Assembly (NCBI GenBank): GCA_009760855.2
Contig: WPIO01000109.1
Coordinates: 1,204,501 to 1,267,500 of the forward strand
DNA length: 63,000 nt
DNA from: Cristatella mucedo
Lineage: Eukaryota; Bryozoa; Phylactolaemata; Cristatellidae
Direction of reading: 5' to 3'
Below are positions 33,946 through 46,436 of the stretch, piece by piece. The stretch's first letter is position 1, and every line of letters begins with the position of its first letter. The translations under genes were made by a program, and so were the position numbers. The notes under the pieces are model-generated. The model did not search any database and was not told the origin of the DNA. It saw nothing but the letters and a program-made list of their open reading frames with translations.

Positions 33946-36139
33946 TTTATGTTGTGAAATGACCCCAATGCAATAACCTAAACATTATAGAGAAATGAAT
34001 AACAAATTATATGCCATTTTCTGAAAACAGTCATGTTTACTATGGCGTCTCCAAAAGCGAATTAGTTTCTTGACAAACATTATCAAGCAACTCGTTTTAT
34101 ACTGCAGCACCTGACTTAGCTTTGCAGGTTGAATTATTATCAAATCAGCCGATCATTTAATCCTACACGACTTCTCAATCACATCTGACAAATTTAATGA
34201 CTTTTAATAAACCAGCAGACTTTTATGTTATTTAAGCTATCTTCATAAAATCGTTGTAGCACTGATTGTTATTGCCAGCCCAAGTCAAGGTCATTAGTAT
34301 CTGCAATAATGGCAGATACATCACGGTTACGTCAATGCTGATTAACACCCACAGGTGAGCCGAGATACCTGAAAATGCTAATGTGCAGGTACTCACACTT
34401 GTAACCCACTTACACTCTTAACAAGGCCAGTTGTTGTCTGTTGAACCCGAAGAGCAAATACTACCTGAAGGGCTTTATTCGTGCAGACGAACCCGTAGCA
34501 CTGAATGGATTGCAATGCATTCGTGGAATTAATGAAGCTTGCTAGGCTGGTTCCTGGGAGACTTTTTAAGAGAACCTGTGAGGATGCGTTTGAATTTCAC
34601 GTGCTGGCTTGATTCTTCGAATTGAAGAATTGTATCTATCAGTAGTCGGATACATGGTCTATTTTTGTCTCAGTTGGCCAAGGGTGACACTGATATCCGT
34701 GAGTGGCTGTCGAAGGTGAGCAATAAACCTGTGGCAACTAGTTGCCCAATTAAGTTCGAGCAGGTTAGCCGTATGCTTCACTGTGCATCAAACTGTTGAG
34801 ATGAGCAGGTTAGAGATTCCGATTATTTGCGTAAGAGCTTAGTCGAAGTTTCTCGTGCTTCTACCTAGCATGTAGCATCAATGCTGCCACTCAGTTGCTT
34901 AATTGATTTGAGGCAGAGGCTGATTAATGACTCGCCAGCTCCAATGCTGCTCCGACAAATCTTCATTGCACTTATTGAGATTAAAGGCAGTGGTGAATTA
35001 CTACATCTAACCGAAAGGAGCTGCATTTTGAGAGACGAGAAAAGCGGCTAATGGGAAGCTAGCCAATACTGGCCGTGCTAGGGCTCGAATCTGACAGACG
35101 GTTCGACTGCCTCCTGCCTACTTCCTTGTTCCATAGTCGACTGCAGCCGTGGCTGCTGCTGCTGCCATCCGAACAGCGTAAGCCGAAATCAGGCAGCTGT
35201 CGCCTGATAATCGAGCTCTTGTCTCACTGCTTTAGTTCACGAAAACACGATGCTGACTTGGTTTGCTCCCCCGACGAACTGCTCGGGGGTTTGCTGCTGC
35301 CCTAAATGTAAGGCAGCAGTCCTTTTAACCGGGAAGGAGAGGAAGCAGGGATGCCAGTGGCTGCATTCATTGGTAAAAAGCTAGGCAATTGCAAGGGGGC
35401 ATGTTTGGGCTATCAGTGACCTCAAAATCTGCTGACCTGGGCAGCTGGCTCGGCAAGTCTTGCCTATTTCCTAGCGACACACGGATAATGGCTAATGTGC
35501 ATGCACTGGTAATACCTCTCTGTAGATGGCTTGAGCCGAGCCTGCACCTGTGCCAGCCATTCTACACACTATACTTGAGCATCTTAAACTCTATTCGCCT
35601 GCCTTGAAATGAAGACGCGAACCGTCTCTCTGCTGTGAAACACCAACAGCAGCAGGCAGCAGCAGCACTGACCCCAGCCGACTGAGCTACTGTCACAACC
35701 GAACGCTGAATCAAGATAGGCGATTCTAGAGGGATGATGGCAAGCAAGCCTTACTGGAAATACCAGAAATTGCATCTAGCAACCACAATATGTCTCACAA
35801 CATGTTTGTTAAACGTAGATATTATCGGCTTCCACCGACCGTATTGAACAGCCTGTTATGGACGCTAGGCATGTAGCAGAAACTACAATGACTAGTTGAT
35901 ACCTACCGAATGGGCTCCTTCGGCTTTTCAGTAAGAAGCTCCCTGCATCCTGCGTTCGCCCTATCAACAGCTGGCTATTAAACCTAGGACCAGGAAGATA
36001 GAAGTGCTGATTAGCACTCATTGCAGTAGTACCTCACATGCAGTGCCTCAGCAAGTTGTGAAACGTCGACCGGCGACCGTTGCTGTTGTCCAATTCAGAA
36101 TCGAAGGGGCTGAGCCTGCCAGGCTGGCTACAGGCCGAC
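33946..36139. other. No recognised gene or repeat
   Basis: Several short open frames, a CAG/CTG-rich pair of stretches near 35150 and 35650, and no motif, splice-flanked coding block or family similarity that I can name. Confidence 0.4.
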
Positions 36140-36727
36140 TCAAATGCACCACTTAATTGGCATCGACCTGCACTGGCTACCAGTCAAGCAACTGATTGAC
36201 TTCATAGTTTTGTCGCTCACCTTTAGGTCCCTTCATTCTATGGCTCCAGCCTATCTCCCAGATATACTACCACATCAGGCCAATCATCGTACCACCTGCT
36301 TTTCGGAATCCAACAGTCTACAAATACATCGTACAAACCTCAAATCCTTTGGAGACCGTGCACTTAGTTCGTATGCTCCCAAAGCCTGGAACTCACTACC
36401 AACTTGCGTCAGAACATCCCCTGACCTGACCACATTTAAAATGAACTTAAAAACACACCTATTTAGGACAGCATTTAGTGGGTCCCTGTGATTCGTCCCT
36501 CATGTGCTTTTGCGTGCTGACACTGTGTATGCTGCCACTAACCACATTTGCATGCTGACCCTGTGCATGTCAACCCTAACCATATTATTCATTTTGTTTG
36601 TTATTCAAGCATGATTTTACTTACCATTCAATTGCATTTCCCTTTGCAGCAAATGTAAAGCACCTAGAAAGAGATAAAGTTCTCTGGGGGCGCTTTATCA
36701 AGCGCATTATTATTATTAATATATTAT
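36140..36727 (+). mobile_element. LINE-A 3' copy with intact C-terminal frame
   Basis: The 115-residue frame at 36144-36491 runs LHWLPVKQLIDFIVLSLTFR, SLHSMAPAYLPDILPHQANH and [18 protein letters not shown] to the normal stop. The 3' untranslated end and stem-loop at 36655-36700 are followed by (ATT)n. Everything upstream is truncated. Confidence 0.9.
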
Positions 36728-37304
36728 TTATCGCCAAGTTGTTGGAAGCATCTTAAATTTTGCTTATTTAATATCAACTTAGCAAGAACCAAGTGGTTAA
36801 TTATCCCCAATCAAGCTCTCAGGGTGAAGCTACATGCATTTCTGCTTTTCAAACTTCAATCACTCCTCACTCACGTAACTGCCTATCTGATGCCACCCCA
36901 ACCTTGTTCTCATTTGTTTCAGTCCATTCGTTCTGAGGACGTTGGTGGCCGAATTGCAATTGCTGTTCGTAAATTATGTGGCTTTAAGATATGCAGTTCT
37001 TTGCATGGACCATCGTTTGAATCACTTACAAGCAGGTACTCATCAAAGACAGTGTTTCACTGTTGTGATATACCAACTGTTTGCTGGCCTACTAAACTTA
37101 TTTATTGATAAGATGTTTGGATTTCCTCGCTAAAATATTTGCATGTAAAAAGCTGGTAATGATTGCTGTAGACTCTAATATTCAAGTTGAAAACCTTGTA
37201 AACAGCCAAATCTCCTCATTTCTTGACCGCCTGAAGAATTTCGGCGTGGTCCAACACCTTGAAGATGCAATCCAGGTCGTTTGTCATATCCTAGATCTCG
37301 CGAT

Positions 37305-37395
37305 AAAAAAATAAAAATATTTTTGATAAACCCTATCAGAGAACTCAAACTCTTTGTAAGAGCTTTACTATTGCTACAAAGGAGCGATCACTAAG
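37305..37395 (-). mobile_element. Solo LINE-A 3' tail nested in LINE-B
   Basis: tttgataaaccctatcagagaactcaaactctttgtaagagctttac is a diverged minus-strand LINE-A stem-loop region, sitting directly after the LINE-B endonuclease end. Confidence 0.65.
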
Positions 37396-37744
37396 GATGT
37401 CTGCCTCACTGATCTTGTGTTGTGTGACCGTCTCACGTCATTGCTCGGTCTCGTTTACTGTTCCTGCTCCTGCTTTGTCGTACGTACAGGTTAATGTTGA
37501 ACTTATCCAGCGACATATGGTAAAAGCATTAACATCGATAATTTTGGAAATCTTAATGTGATGCAGGTCATTCTGATCTCTACCTAGACTTGACCGACAG
37601 CCTCAAAACTCTCACTGATGTAGTGAACATGACTCTTGGGAGTGCTCTTGACAAGCATGCTCCTGTAAATTCTGACCGTATGCAGAGTCATGGAGATTTT
37701 TTTCAATTTAAAATAAAACCTAGAGATGCACCGTTGTATAGCAA

Positions 37745-38166
37745 TAGTAATAACAACAATAATGCACTGGATAAAGCGCCCTCAGAGAACTCAATCTCTT
37801 TCTAGGTGCTTTACATTTGCTGCAAAGCGAAATGCAATTGAATGGTGAGTAATATCATGCTTGATAAACAAACTAAATGAATAACATGGTTAGGGGTGAC
37901 ATGCACAGGGTCAGCATGCAAATGTGGTTAGTGGCAGAATGCAGTGTCAGCACGCATAAGCACATCCAGGACGAATCTCAAGGACCCTATAATGCTTTCC
38001 TAAATAGGTGTTTTTAAGTTCTTTTTAAATGTGGTCAAGTGAGGGGATGTTCTGACGCAAGTCGGGAGGGAGTTCCAGGCTTTGATAGCATATGAACTAA
38101 TTCCATGGTCTCCAAATGATTTGAGGTTTGTACGAGGGATTGGTAGACTGTTAGATTCCGTAAAGC
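37745..38166 (-). mobile_element. LINE-A 3' copy nested in LINE-B
   Basis: A complete minus-strand 3' end with tail at 37745-37765 and the family sequence to GATTCCGTAAAGC. LINE-B coding sequence continues on both sides, so this insertion is younger than the LINE-B copy. Confidence 0.88.
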
Positions 38167-40261
38167 GGTTTTGACCGAAGGCTTGAATGTTGTATACAAA
38201 ATTGGGTCACAGGCTGATCTTGTCGATTTCAATGGCACTCGGATGCTTAAAAAAGCCAGGGCCTCTTTTTTCACTCGAAAACTGAAGTCCCGCCAGACAG
38301 ACTCAAACAAAAAATTCATAAACATCTAAGCCATTTACTGGCCATGCAGAGAGGTCTGACTGCCCAGATATTAACGGCTCAGCCGAATTTTGGAGCCTTC
38401 TTTACTAAAGGTATTCTGCACATTCGTAGATCCACAAAGCCCCCTTCAACTAAAACGATTGCAGAACCTGTGACCTTCCTTAAAAGATTTTCCAAGGTTT
38501 CTATATGGGCTGTGGCTACTTTTATAAGGTCTAGCAAAAAGAGCTCGTCTACTGAAGACACTATGCCTTCATCTCTGTGGTTTTAACTGGCAGACCAACT
38601 TAGCCATGCCAAAACCGAGATTTTTAATGCTTCTTTGGGAAAGGGGGTCTTACCCGTCATTTAAATCGGCCATTATTAGACTCATACTTTAAAAGCCTGG
38701 ATTAGATACATGCAAACCATCACCCAGTTTTTGTCCTTCTTTTCTTGTCAAAGAATCTTGGAAAACTGTTGCAAAGCAGCTGGTTATACATATTGAAAAG
38801 AATGAAATGTCAGAAAAATTTTAATCGGGGCTCAGGAGCTAGCAATCTGCTGAAACTGCTCACCTCCACGTTCACAACGACATTCTAGGTGGCAATGATG
38901 ACAGCAGTGTCATTGCACTAGCTCTGCTGGACCTGTCAGCTGCCTTCGACACCACTGATCATGATATCCTAATTGAACGATTGATAACAACGATCGGTCT
39001 GGCAGGCGAGGCTCTGGAGTGGTGTAAATCCTACTTGTCTGATCTTGTTCAATGCTTGTCGTGAGGGGTCAGTCTCACCCACGAGACCAGTCACATGTGG
39101 AGTCGCTAAACGGTCCGTCTTCGGTCCCCAGCTCTTCTCCATGTAAACTCAACCTCATGGGAAAAGTGATTAATGCCCATTGAATAGGATATCACTTGTA
39201 TGCTGACCATAATCAGCTGCCTTTGTCATTTAAATCGTCAGAATCTGCTGCAATAACTGATAAGCTGGATGCTTGCCTGGCCGACGATTGATCCCGGATG
39301 TCGAAAAACTTATTGAAACTAAATTACGATAAAACCGAATTGCTGCTCATATAGCACTATAAGCGTTTAGCTGGATTAAAGGGCTTTGCTCTTCAAATAG
39401 GTGCTGCTGTTGTCCGACCATCACCACGTGCTCAAAAATTAGGTGTCGTTTTTGAAAGCTTCCTAAATTTTGAAAGCTTCATTCCAAAAACAGGTAATAC
39501 AGCTAGCCATCACATCCGATCCCTATCTAAGATTAGCTGTCTTCTATGGTGGCATGCAAACGAATTAACTAGTTCCTTAGTGCTGTCTCGGCTTGATTAT
39601 TGTAATTCCCTTTTAGCTCGGCTACCAAAGTAAGCTAATAGGCCACTGCAGCTGGCTATGAACATGGCTGCTATGCTGGTCTTCAAGTCCCAGAGGTTCG
39701 AGTGCATGTCTCCTTTTCTAAAAGAGCTAGGATGGATGCGGTTTGATCAACGGATACAGAGCAAAGTTCTTATGTTTACCCATTATGCCCCCCACGGCTT
39801 GACTCCTGTACACCTAGCTGAATTAATGCACCAATTAAGGCATCATTCTGCCCTAATGTTCTCTCAATAAAATAATAAGCTTCTTCATTCGGTCACTTAA
39901 ATCTGATAGCGCCAAGGCTTTTTCTCTTGAGATCCTTGAATTTTACACTTACCTCCACAACTCTTAGGAAGTGACATCTACTCTCCTGCTGCCAACTATG
40001 GCACACCATTTCCAGCAACCTGAGCTGTTACTTCCGTGCTACTTACTACTTCAGCTGCTCTCCCGATTGAGCTGTGCTTGTCAATTTCTTGTTGCTGCAT
40101 GAGATGAGGTCTGTGGGCGAGTGAATAAGTACCTAAAGCTGATCAGCTTAGAGTTGCCTACAGAAGACTATCCTGAGTCAATTCGATTAGTCTTCGTGGT
40201 TTTGGTGCTACATAGGCATGGCTACTCTTTACTTCTCAGCCTTGCATTACTGGTGGGCTTA

Positions 40262-40903
40262 CTTACGGTAGGCCAACATGCAGTGAGTGACAGAAGTCAA
40301 TAAGGGATGTCAAACATGCATGGACAAACTAAGAAATGGTGTCCTTATCTAAAAAACCTTGAATTTTAGCAATGTTATGTGGCTGAAAGTAATCAGGTTT
40401 GACTGTGGAGCTAATGTGGTCGTCTAACGAAGGGTCTCTTTGGAACGTGACAACTATATTTTGTGTAGGCTCAACGGGAGATATGCTGGCAGAGCCCATT
40501 TTAAGCATTAGCATTTGTACTTTCTGAATCACACTTGGTCTGCTAGAACTAGTAAGTTGGTTTTATGATTTAATTCGAGAAAATTTGCTGAAATTCATGT
40601 GCAGGTGTCATCAATACATGCAGCAAGGGAGTTAAAAAAATTAGAGGTGCTAGAAGGCTGGGAGGAATCAAAGCAAAGATACAACTGAGTGTCATCCACA
40701 TAGAAGTGAAAGCCTAGATTGTGCTTGGCAATCACATCAGCAAGAGGGAGAGTATAAACCATGAAAAGAACCGGACCTAGCACTGAGCCCTGAGTTACCC
40801 CATACTTCAGAGGTGCCTCCGATGATTGTTGTACATTCAGGTTAATACTTTGGAGTCTGCCACTGAGATAGGACCCCAACCATTGCAAAGCAGTGCAGGA
40901 ATT
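40262..40903 (-). mobile_element. LINE-A RT fragment
   Basis: The frame at 40888-40595 covers MQWLGSYLSGRLQSINLNVQ, GVTQGSVLGPVLF (motif B), and FHFYVDDTQLYLCFD (motif C with YVDD). The copy ends after the GSASISPVEPT region near 40262, so the 3' half is missing. A LINE-A tail abuts its 5' end. Confidence 0.88.
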
Positions 40904-41327
40904 AATAATAATAATAATGCACTTGATAAAGCGCCCTCAGAAAACTCAATCCCTCTCTAGGCACTTTACATTTCCTGCCAGGGGAAATGCAATTGAATAG
41001 TGAGTTATATCATGCTTGATAAACAAAAAAATGAATAACATGGTTAGGGGTGACATGCACAGGGTCAGCATGCAAATGTGGTTAGTCGCAGCATGCACAG
41101 TGTCATCACGCATAAGCACATGAAGGACGAATCGCAGGGACTAACTAAATGCTGTCCTAAATAGGTTTGTTTTTAAGTTCTTTCTAAATGTGGTCTGGTC
41201 AGGGCACGTTCTGACGCCGGTCGGGAGGAAGTTCCAGGCTTTGGGAGCAAACGAACTAAATGCACGGTCTCCAAAGGATTTGAAGTTTGTACGAGGTATT
41301 TGTAGACTGTTGGATTCCGAAAAGCAT
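40904..41327 (-). mobile_element. LINE-A 3' copy, tail-to-head with RT fragment
   Basis: The tail (TAA)4 at 40904-40917 directly touches the truncated 5' end of the neighbouring fragment. The stem-loop at 40925-40975 is intact. Similarity to LINE-A ends at GATTCCGAAAAGCA (41327), nearly the same breakpoint as in the 38.17-kb copy. Confidence 0.88.
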
Positions 41328-42044
41328 CTCTCAATTTGCATCTCACTTTCTTTATCTTTGATGGCTGATTGGCTGGCACAGAACAGTAGCACGTGGCCGG
41401 TAGCTGCTGCCCTAATGCTCACCAGTCGATGCATTGTGCACACTGCACTTATCACATGGCAGCTTATCATCAGCATGTGACCAGCATGCTACAGGTATCA
41501 GCTCTTACAAGTCAGGTGCCAAATCACCTTCATGTAAGAATCGCCAGGAACCGCTTTTGTCGGGATCTGCTGCAACTTGGAAGGAGAGCAACTTATATCA
41601 AAGCCTTAGCTGTTGTTGACAATGGCTCAGGGTCCCAGTGAGCAAATTAAAGATGTGACACCGTTAGACGAATGCAGCAATGCCTTTGGATGAAGGCCAC
41701 AGCTTTTATCACTTTGTCCACTGACCAAACCGCAAAAGTATTTAGTCATCACAAGCATTAGAAGAGTGCCTCACCTACTGCCTTCATGTTGTGCTACAAC
41801 AGGCTGTTTGCATGAACTGGCTATTGCAGCAGCCTTCTCTGGTCGTAGCTGGCCACTGCTGTGCTTCCGGTGAGAGATTAACTGCAGAAATTCGGCATCG
41901 TGATGCTGATCGATTGTTCTTTCCTGCCAGAATTGTGCTCAGTGGATTTCAAGCAGCTGCGTTGTTTCTTTTTCAGTCGGTGACCAAGTTGTCAAGTAAG
42001 CCAAAATGTTGTGAAGGAATAATTTAAAATACTAGTTAATTTAA
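41328..42044. other. No recognised gene or repeat
   Basis: Short open frames only on both strands; none belongs to a family I recognise. Confidence 0.4.
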
Positions 42045-42200
42045 CAGCCTCTTTTATATAGCGAAAGAAGAGTCTTTACGGCCATTACCACCGCTTGCAG
42101 TGGCAATAAAGGATTACCCATATCAGGATTTGAACCGACGACATCGGGACCGAGGTTGTGAAATAAACCACCTTACTTAGTGTGTTATCACGGTTTGTAC
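42045..42200 (-). mobile_element. tRNA-derived SINE copy (SINE-T), full length
   Basis: Minus strand: A box region AACACACTAAGTAAGG, B box GGTTCAAATCC, then the body CACTGCAAGCGGTGGTAAT and the end AGAGGCTGTTAAATTAACTA. The order and spacing match the 49.7 and 62.8 kb copies. Confidence 0.8.
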
Positions 42201-42759
42201 TATATTCAACTCTGCCAGTCACTCCACCGACTGAATAGTCAGTATGAATCAAAGCCGAGAGTTTTCTCAGGGGGCTACTTTAGAGTCTTAAGAGCTTTGG
42301 GTACAAATAGGGTAACTCTTAAAATACTCAATCTTACCCAAGAAAGCGAGAGTGAGAAAATAGCTGAGTCAGAAAGGTAGTTGAAAAAGTCAGTACGATA
42401 AAGTTAGAAACTCAGAGCAGAAGGAATTGCCATGCAAGGTATGCCAACTGGAGAAACTTCGTTACCGAATAGTTGTGGAAAAACTCCATTACAGTCGACT
42501 TGCACAACAGGAGCTTCAACTGTCGCGATTCGAAATGTGAATCATGACCAATTTTAGTGATCTGATAGATCTGTGACGGGGAATTTTGGAGCTGAAACTG
42601 TATAAGTATTCTGTTCAGCATGCCAAGCCTGGTCTTGGTTGAAAAAATATATTGTATTGAGACCAAATGGGAGTTGCTGCAAAGCGTTTGCACACATGCC
42701 TAATTGTCTTATATAAAGAGGGCTTCATAAAAACAGAATCAGCAGCCGTTTTTCCACTG
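42201..42759. other. No recognised feature
   Basis: Unrecognised sequence between a SINE and a diverged LINE-A copy. Confidence 0.4.
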
Positions 42760-43425
42760 AGAGTTTCATGGAACTCCTATGAGGATTGCCAAGCCAGCCA
42801 TCACTGTGTGACCTGCTATTGCCACGTGAAGCCACTTCCGGCCGACCCTCCACAGGCTTCCCATCGAGCATTCCGATGACTTGCAAGTTATATCCCTCAC
42901 TTTAAGTAGCTTTCGTACTCTTGCTCCACCTACCTACCTAAACTGCTTTCCAATAAGGCTATGCATCGTATCACCGCTCATCTGACTAAATGTGCCTCCA
43001 TCCAATAACAAATCATTTGGAGAGTATTCCTTTAATTTATATGCTTCCAATTCCTAAAACTCAATCTAGGATAATAATAATGATTTTAATAATAATAATG
43101 CACTTGATAAAGCGCCCTCGGAGAACTTAATCTCTCTCTAGGCGCTTTACATTTGCTGCAAAGGGAAATGCAATTGAATGGTGAGTAAAATCATGCTTGA
43201 TGATGCCATGACAGCCACAGACTTGATGCATATAAAAAGCTAATAATTCACCTGTTGTTTAAGGAGCTACAAGGGTCCTGTGAATTGTACTTGGTGTTCT
43301 TATGCTTGCTGAAACCGTGCATGTTACTGTTAGCAATGTAGACATGCATGTTTTACAACATATGTAAAGTGCCTAGAGAGAGATATAGCTCTCTGAGTTT
43401 GCTATGCGAACATATGACTTGTATT
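42760..43425 (+). mobile_element. Old LINE-A copy split by a younger LINE-A tail
   Basis: Diverged plus-strand LINE-A sequence (attgccacgtgaagccacttccggccgacc, then cttgctccacctacctacct) runs to 43071. It resumes at 43203 and ends with a stem-loop at 43360-43405. The interruption is a minus-strand LINE-A tail. Confidence 0.7.
43072..43202 (-). mobile_element. Solo LINE-A 3' tail nested in an older LINE-A
   Basis: 131 bp carrying (ATT)n, a perfect stem-loop (AAAGCGCC and GGCGCTTT arms) and the sequence up to TCAAGCATGATTTTAC on the minus strand. Much closer to consensus than the copy it interrupts. Confidence 0.88.
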
Positions 43426-43499
43426 AAGCAGTTCGATTGATAATTTTTCCTTCAGTTTAGCATTGAGCAGTCACCCCATACAAGGAACTTTTAACAATA

Positions 43500-44690
43500 T
43501 TAATAGGAATACATTCGATGTGGCACCCTCAGCGAACTCAATCTCTTCCTAGGCACGGTAAATTTGCTGCAAAGGAAGCTCAATTGAATGGTTAGTGTTG
43601 TATGCCCAACAAAAAATAAAAATAACATGGTTAATTATAACATGTCCAGGGTCAGCATGCAATTATGGTTAGTGGCATCATGCAGTGTCAGCACACTATA
43701 AGCATATGAAGGACGAATCAAAGGAACATGCTATATGCTATCATAAATGTATGAGTTCTTTGTTCTAAAAACATGCCCTAATTTTAGCAATGTTATGCAG
43801 CAGCAAGTAGGCAGGCTCGACTGCGGATCTGATGTAACCGTCTAATGATAGGTCACTTTGGAATATGACACCAATATTTCGTGCACATTCAACAGGACAT
43901 GTTCTGGCAGAGCAGGTTTTCAGCAGTAGGTTTTCCAGCATCTGAATCGCCCTTGGTTGGCTAATAACTAGTAAATAGGTTTTTATCGTCATTGAATCTA
44001 AGAAATTCAGATGCCATCCAAGTGTGGATGGCATCAATACATTCAGCATGGGAGTTGAGAGAATTTGACATGCTGGAGGAATGGGAGATCAATGCAAAGG
44101 TACAACTGAGTGTCATCTGCACAGAAGTGAAAGCCTAGATTGTGCTTGGCAATCACATCGGTAAGAGGGATTGTATAAATCGTGAAAAGTACAGGAGCCA
44201 ATACATAGCACTGAGGGTATGGAGTAATTACAGATGTCCCTTGGATGATCTGTGCCCATTCACGTCGACACTCCAGAGTCTGCCACTGAGATAGGACCTC
44301 AACCATTGCAATGAACTGCCTGTGATTCCCAGACAAGACTACAAGCTCTCAAGTAGTACTCGATGATATATAGTATCGAAAGCTACCGAAAGATAAAAAA
44401 CAAGCAGAGAGACTTTTTCTAAGTCGGCTTTACTAAGTAGATCGGTGTGATGATGACTCGGTGGAGAGATTAGCTCTACAACCAGACTTAAACTTGCTAG
44501 CAAGGTTTGAAGTTTTAATATATGAGTTCAGCTGGTCTGCCATGACTCGCTCCAGTGTCTTTGAGAGAAATGACTTGATATCTTCAGTGCACGGATGTGC
44601 TTCACTAATAGCTGACTTCGTAGACAGCCTAATTAGCAGAGCTAAGCTTATAGGTTCACTGGCTCTAAGCACGGGTAAATAATTTGCTTA
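43500..44690 (-). mobile_element. LINE-A copy with internal deletion
   Basis: Frames at 44336-44043 and 44049-43765 carry GPVLFTIYT-like VLAPVLFTIYTIPLTDVIAK, FHFCADDTQLYLCID (motif C as CADD) and CARNIGVIFQSDLSLDGYI. A pre-RT segment (SKTLERVMADQLNSYI) is at 44672-44433. The thumb region is deleted, and the 3' end at 43500-43590 carries a weakened stem-loop. Confidence 0.85.
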
Positions 44691-45484
44691 CACAGGGACT
44701 AAATGGCTCGGGCAATGAGAAAATATCTTACCAGCTGGTAATATTTTTTTCACGACTAAACTGGACCAATGGACAAAGGCCAGTGGCGAATCAACCAGTA
44801 GCCAAAACGACACATTTAAGTCAAAAGTTGGTTATATTACAAATTGCTCATTGAGAGTTTAGTCTTGCAAGCTACTAGACTATGCTGATTAATTTCGGCC
44901 CATGGAAAGTAGAGACAAATGAACTGAGCTGAAGCTCAGAAAAATAAGAATTAGAAAATAAAATCTCAACATCAGTATTTTACCTGAATTAGCAATGCCC
45001 TTTATATGAGCTAGAAAGCAAACCTGTCAATTGGTTAAACATACCATATAAGGTGACGTGTCACCTCAATCATGTGGAAAAACTAGCATTCACATGTACA
45101 TATCAAATGCTGGTGTTTTTTAGAATATGAAAATGCTATCTAGTCGGAGGCACACGAAGATAAGATAACGTAGCAAGCTTTCGGCTTCGGAAACATTCAA
45201 ACTAAAGAGCGATCTATCAATTCGTGGATGCTAGAGGTAAAGCTAGACGACTAGGGGACGATGAGGTAGCACGGATCCATGGCCTCAGGAGGAATTAGTT
45301 GTTATCTAGGCCATAGCATAAGAATGGAGAACTTAAAACTTAGTAAACAACCTTGAATTGTATAGACTGTTTGATGGAGAGCCAAGCTCGGGTAGGGGAA
45401 GCAGTTTAAGTAACCAGAGAATCTTTCAAGCCATACAAGCTCACTGCCGTAGTTTTTGCATAAAATGCCAACAACTTATTAAAG
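44691..45484. other. No recognised feature
   Basis: No family, splice-flanked exon or repeat was recognised. Confidence 0.4.
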
Positions 45485-45786
45485 GATGGGAAAACCTGCA
45501 ACGACATCTACTCTCCAACTGCCGACTATGGCACATCTTTTTCAGCGGTCCTGAACTGCTACTTCTATGCTACTCACTACCTCAACTGCTCTCCTAACTC
45601 TGCTATGCTTCCCACTTTCTCTCTGTTGCGTGAGACGAAGTCTGTTGCCTACCGAATGCGTACCGAAAGCCGCTTAGGCTGTGAGTGCGCTATACAAAAG
45701 TCTCCTGCGTAACACCCACATAGTCTTTATGACTTTGTGGAGTTACTGACGGAGATACATTACATTACATTACATTACATTACGAC
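45485..45786 (+). mobile_element. LINE-B 3' fragment with (ATTAC)n end
   Basis: Matches 13425-13760 nearly base for base over most of its length. It ends gacggagatacatt followed by five ATTAC-type units, the likely 3' terminus of the family. Confidence 0.75.
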
Positions 45787-46436
45787 GAATGCATGACAAA
45801 TGGTGAGGCAAAATTTGAAAAAGTTCACGGACCAGCTTGGATAAGGTACCCTTCAGTTTTCATGCGTGGATGCTTTTAATGCCCTTTGCAACCGCGAGTT
45901 CACTGCTTCAGCAACAGTTGTGGCTACAGAGGAAAGCTGGAAAGCTAATAAAATGTTATTTTTTCAGAAAGTAATGTCAGATCTGTGCTTGCAAAAAACT
46001 CACAGCAAGCTATTCAATAGAGTGACCAGCATATGTTTACGTCCACGTTAAATGAACAAATTTGAGTTACCTTTTACATTTTCAGTTTTTTATAATGTCT
46101 AATTGCTAAATCCCAAGACCGAAACACTAAATCCAAAACCTCAAATTGAGAAAAATACTTAGTCTAACAGGTATACTATAGGCTGTGAATTCCAAGCCAC
46201 ACAACCTTTAAATTATAAACCAGAAACCCTTAATCCTAAGCTAGAACATAATTTAAAACTTTTTATTGAACGTGAATACAAGCATGAGCTGGTGATCATG
46301 TTGAACGAACAGCCTAGAATGATCACTGTGCCCCTGGCAGAACAGACATTGTTGTAAGAACAAAGGATCCTCTATTAGCCATATTTCAGCAGTTTCTTCA
46401 CAAGTTATCTCTAAAGGGGCTTTCCATCAGCCCTTA
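45787..46436. other. No recognised feature
   Basis: Contains a few short A-rich open frames; nothing is recognised. Confidence 0.4.

Larger units (their letters stand above)
36780..40135 (+). mobile_element. LINE-B copy with endonuclease and RT, two nested insertions
   Basis: The longest element in the window. An APE-type endonuclease is visible as GGRIAIAVRKLCGFK, HGPSFESLTSRYSSKTVFH and VDSNIQVENLVNSQISSFLD, then LKNFGVVQHLEDA and HILDLAI, as in CR1-group LINEs. The linker LTDSLKTLTDVVNMTLGSA and LDKHAPV follows. RT motif A reads LLDLSAAFDTTDHDIL (38930-38980). SRLDYCNSLLARLPK and HMLL-type thumb segments lie at 39585-39870. Many stops and shifts. LINE-A pieces at 37305-37395 and 37745-38166 interrupt it. 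The 3' part (39950-40135) is shared with three separate fragments. Confidence 0.8.
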
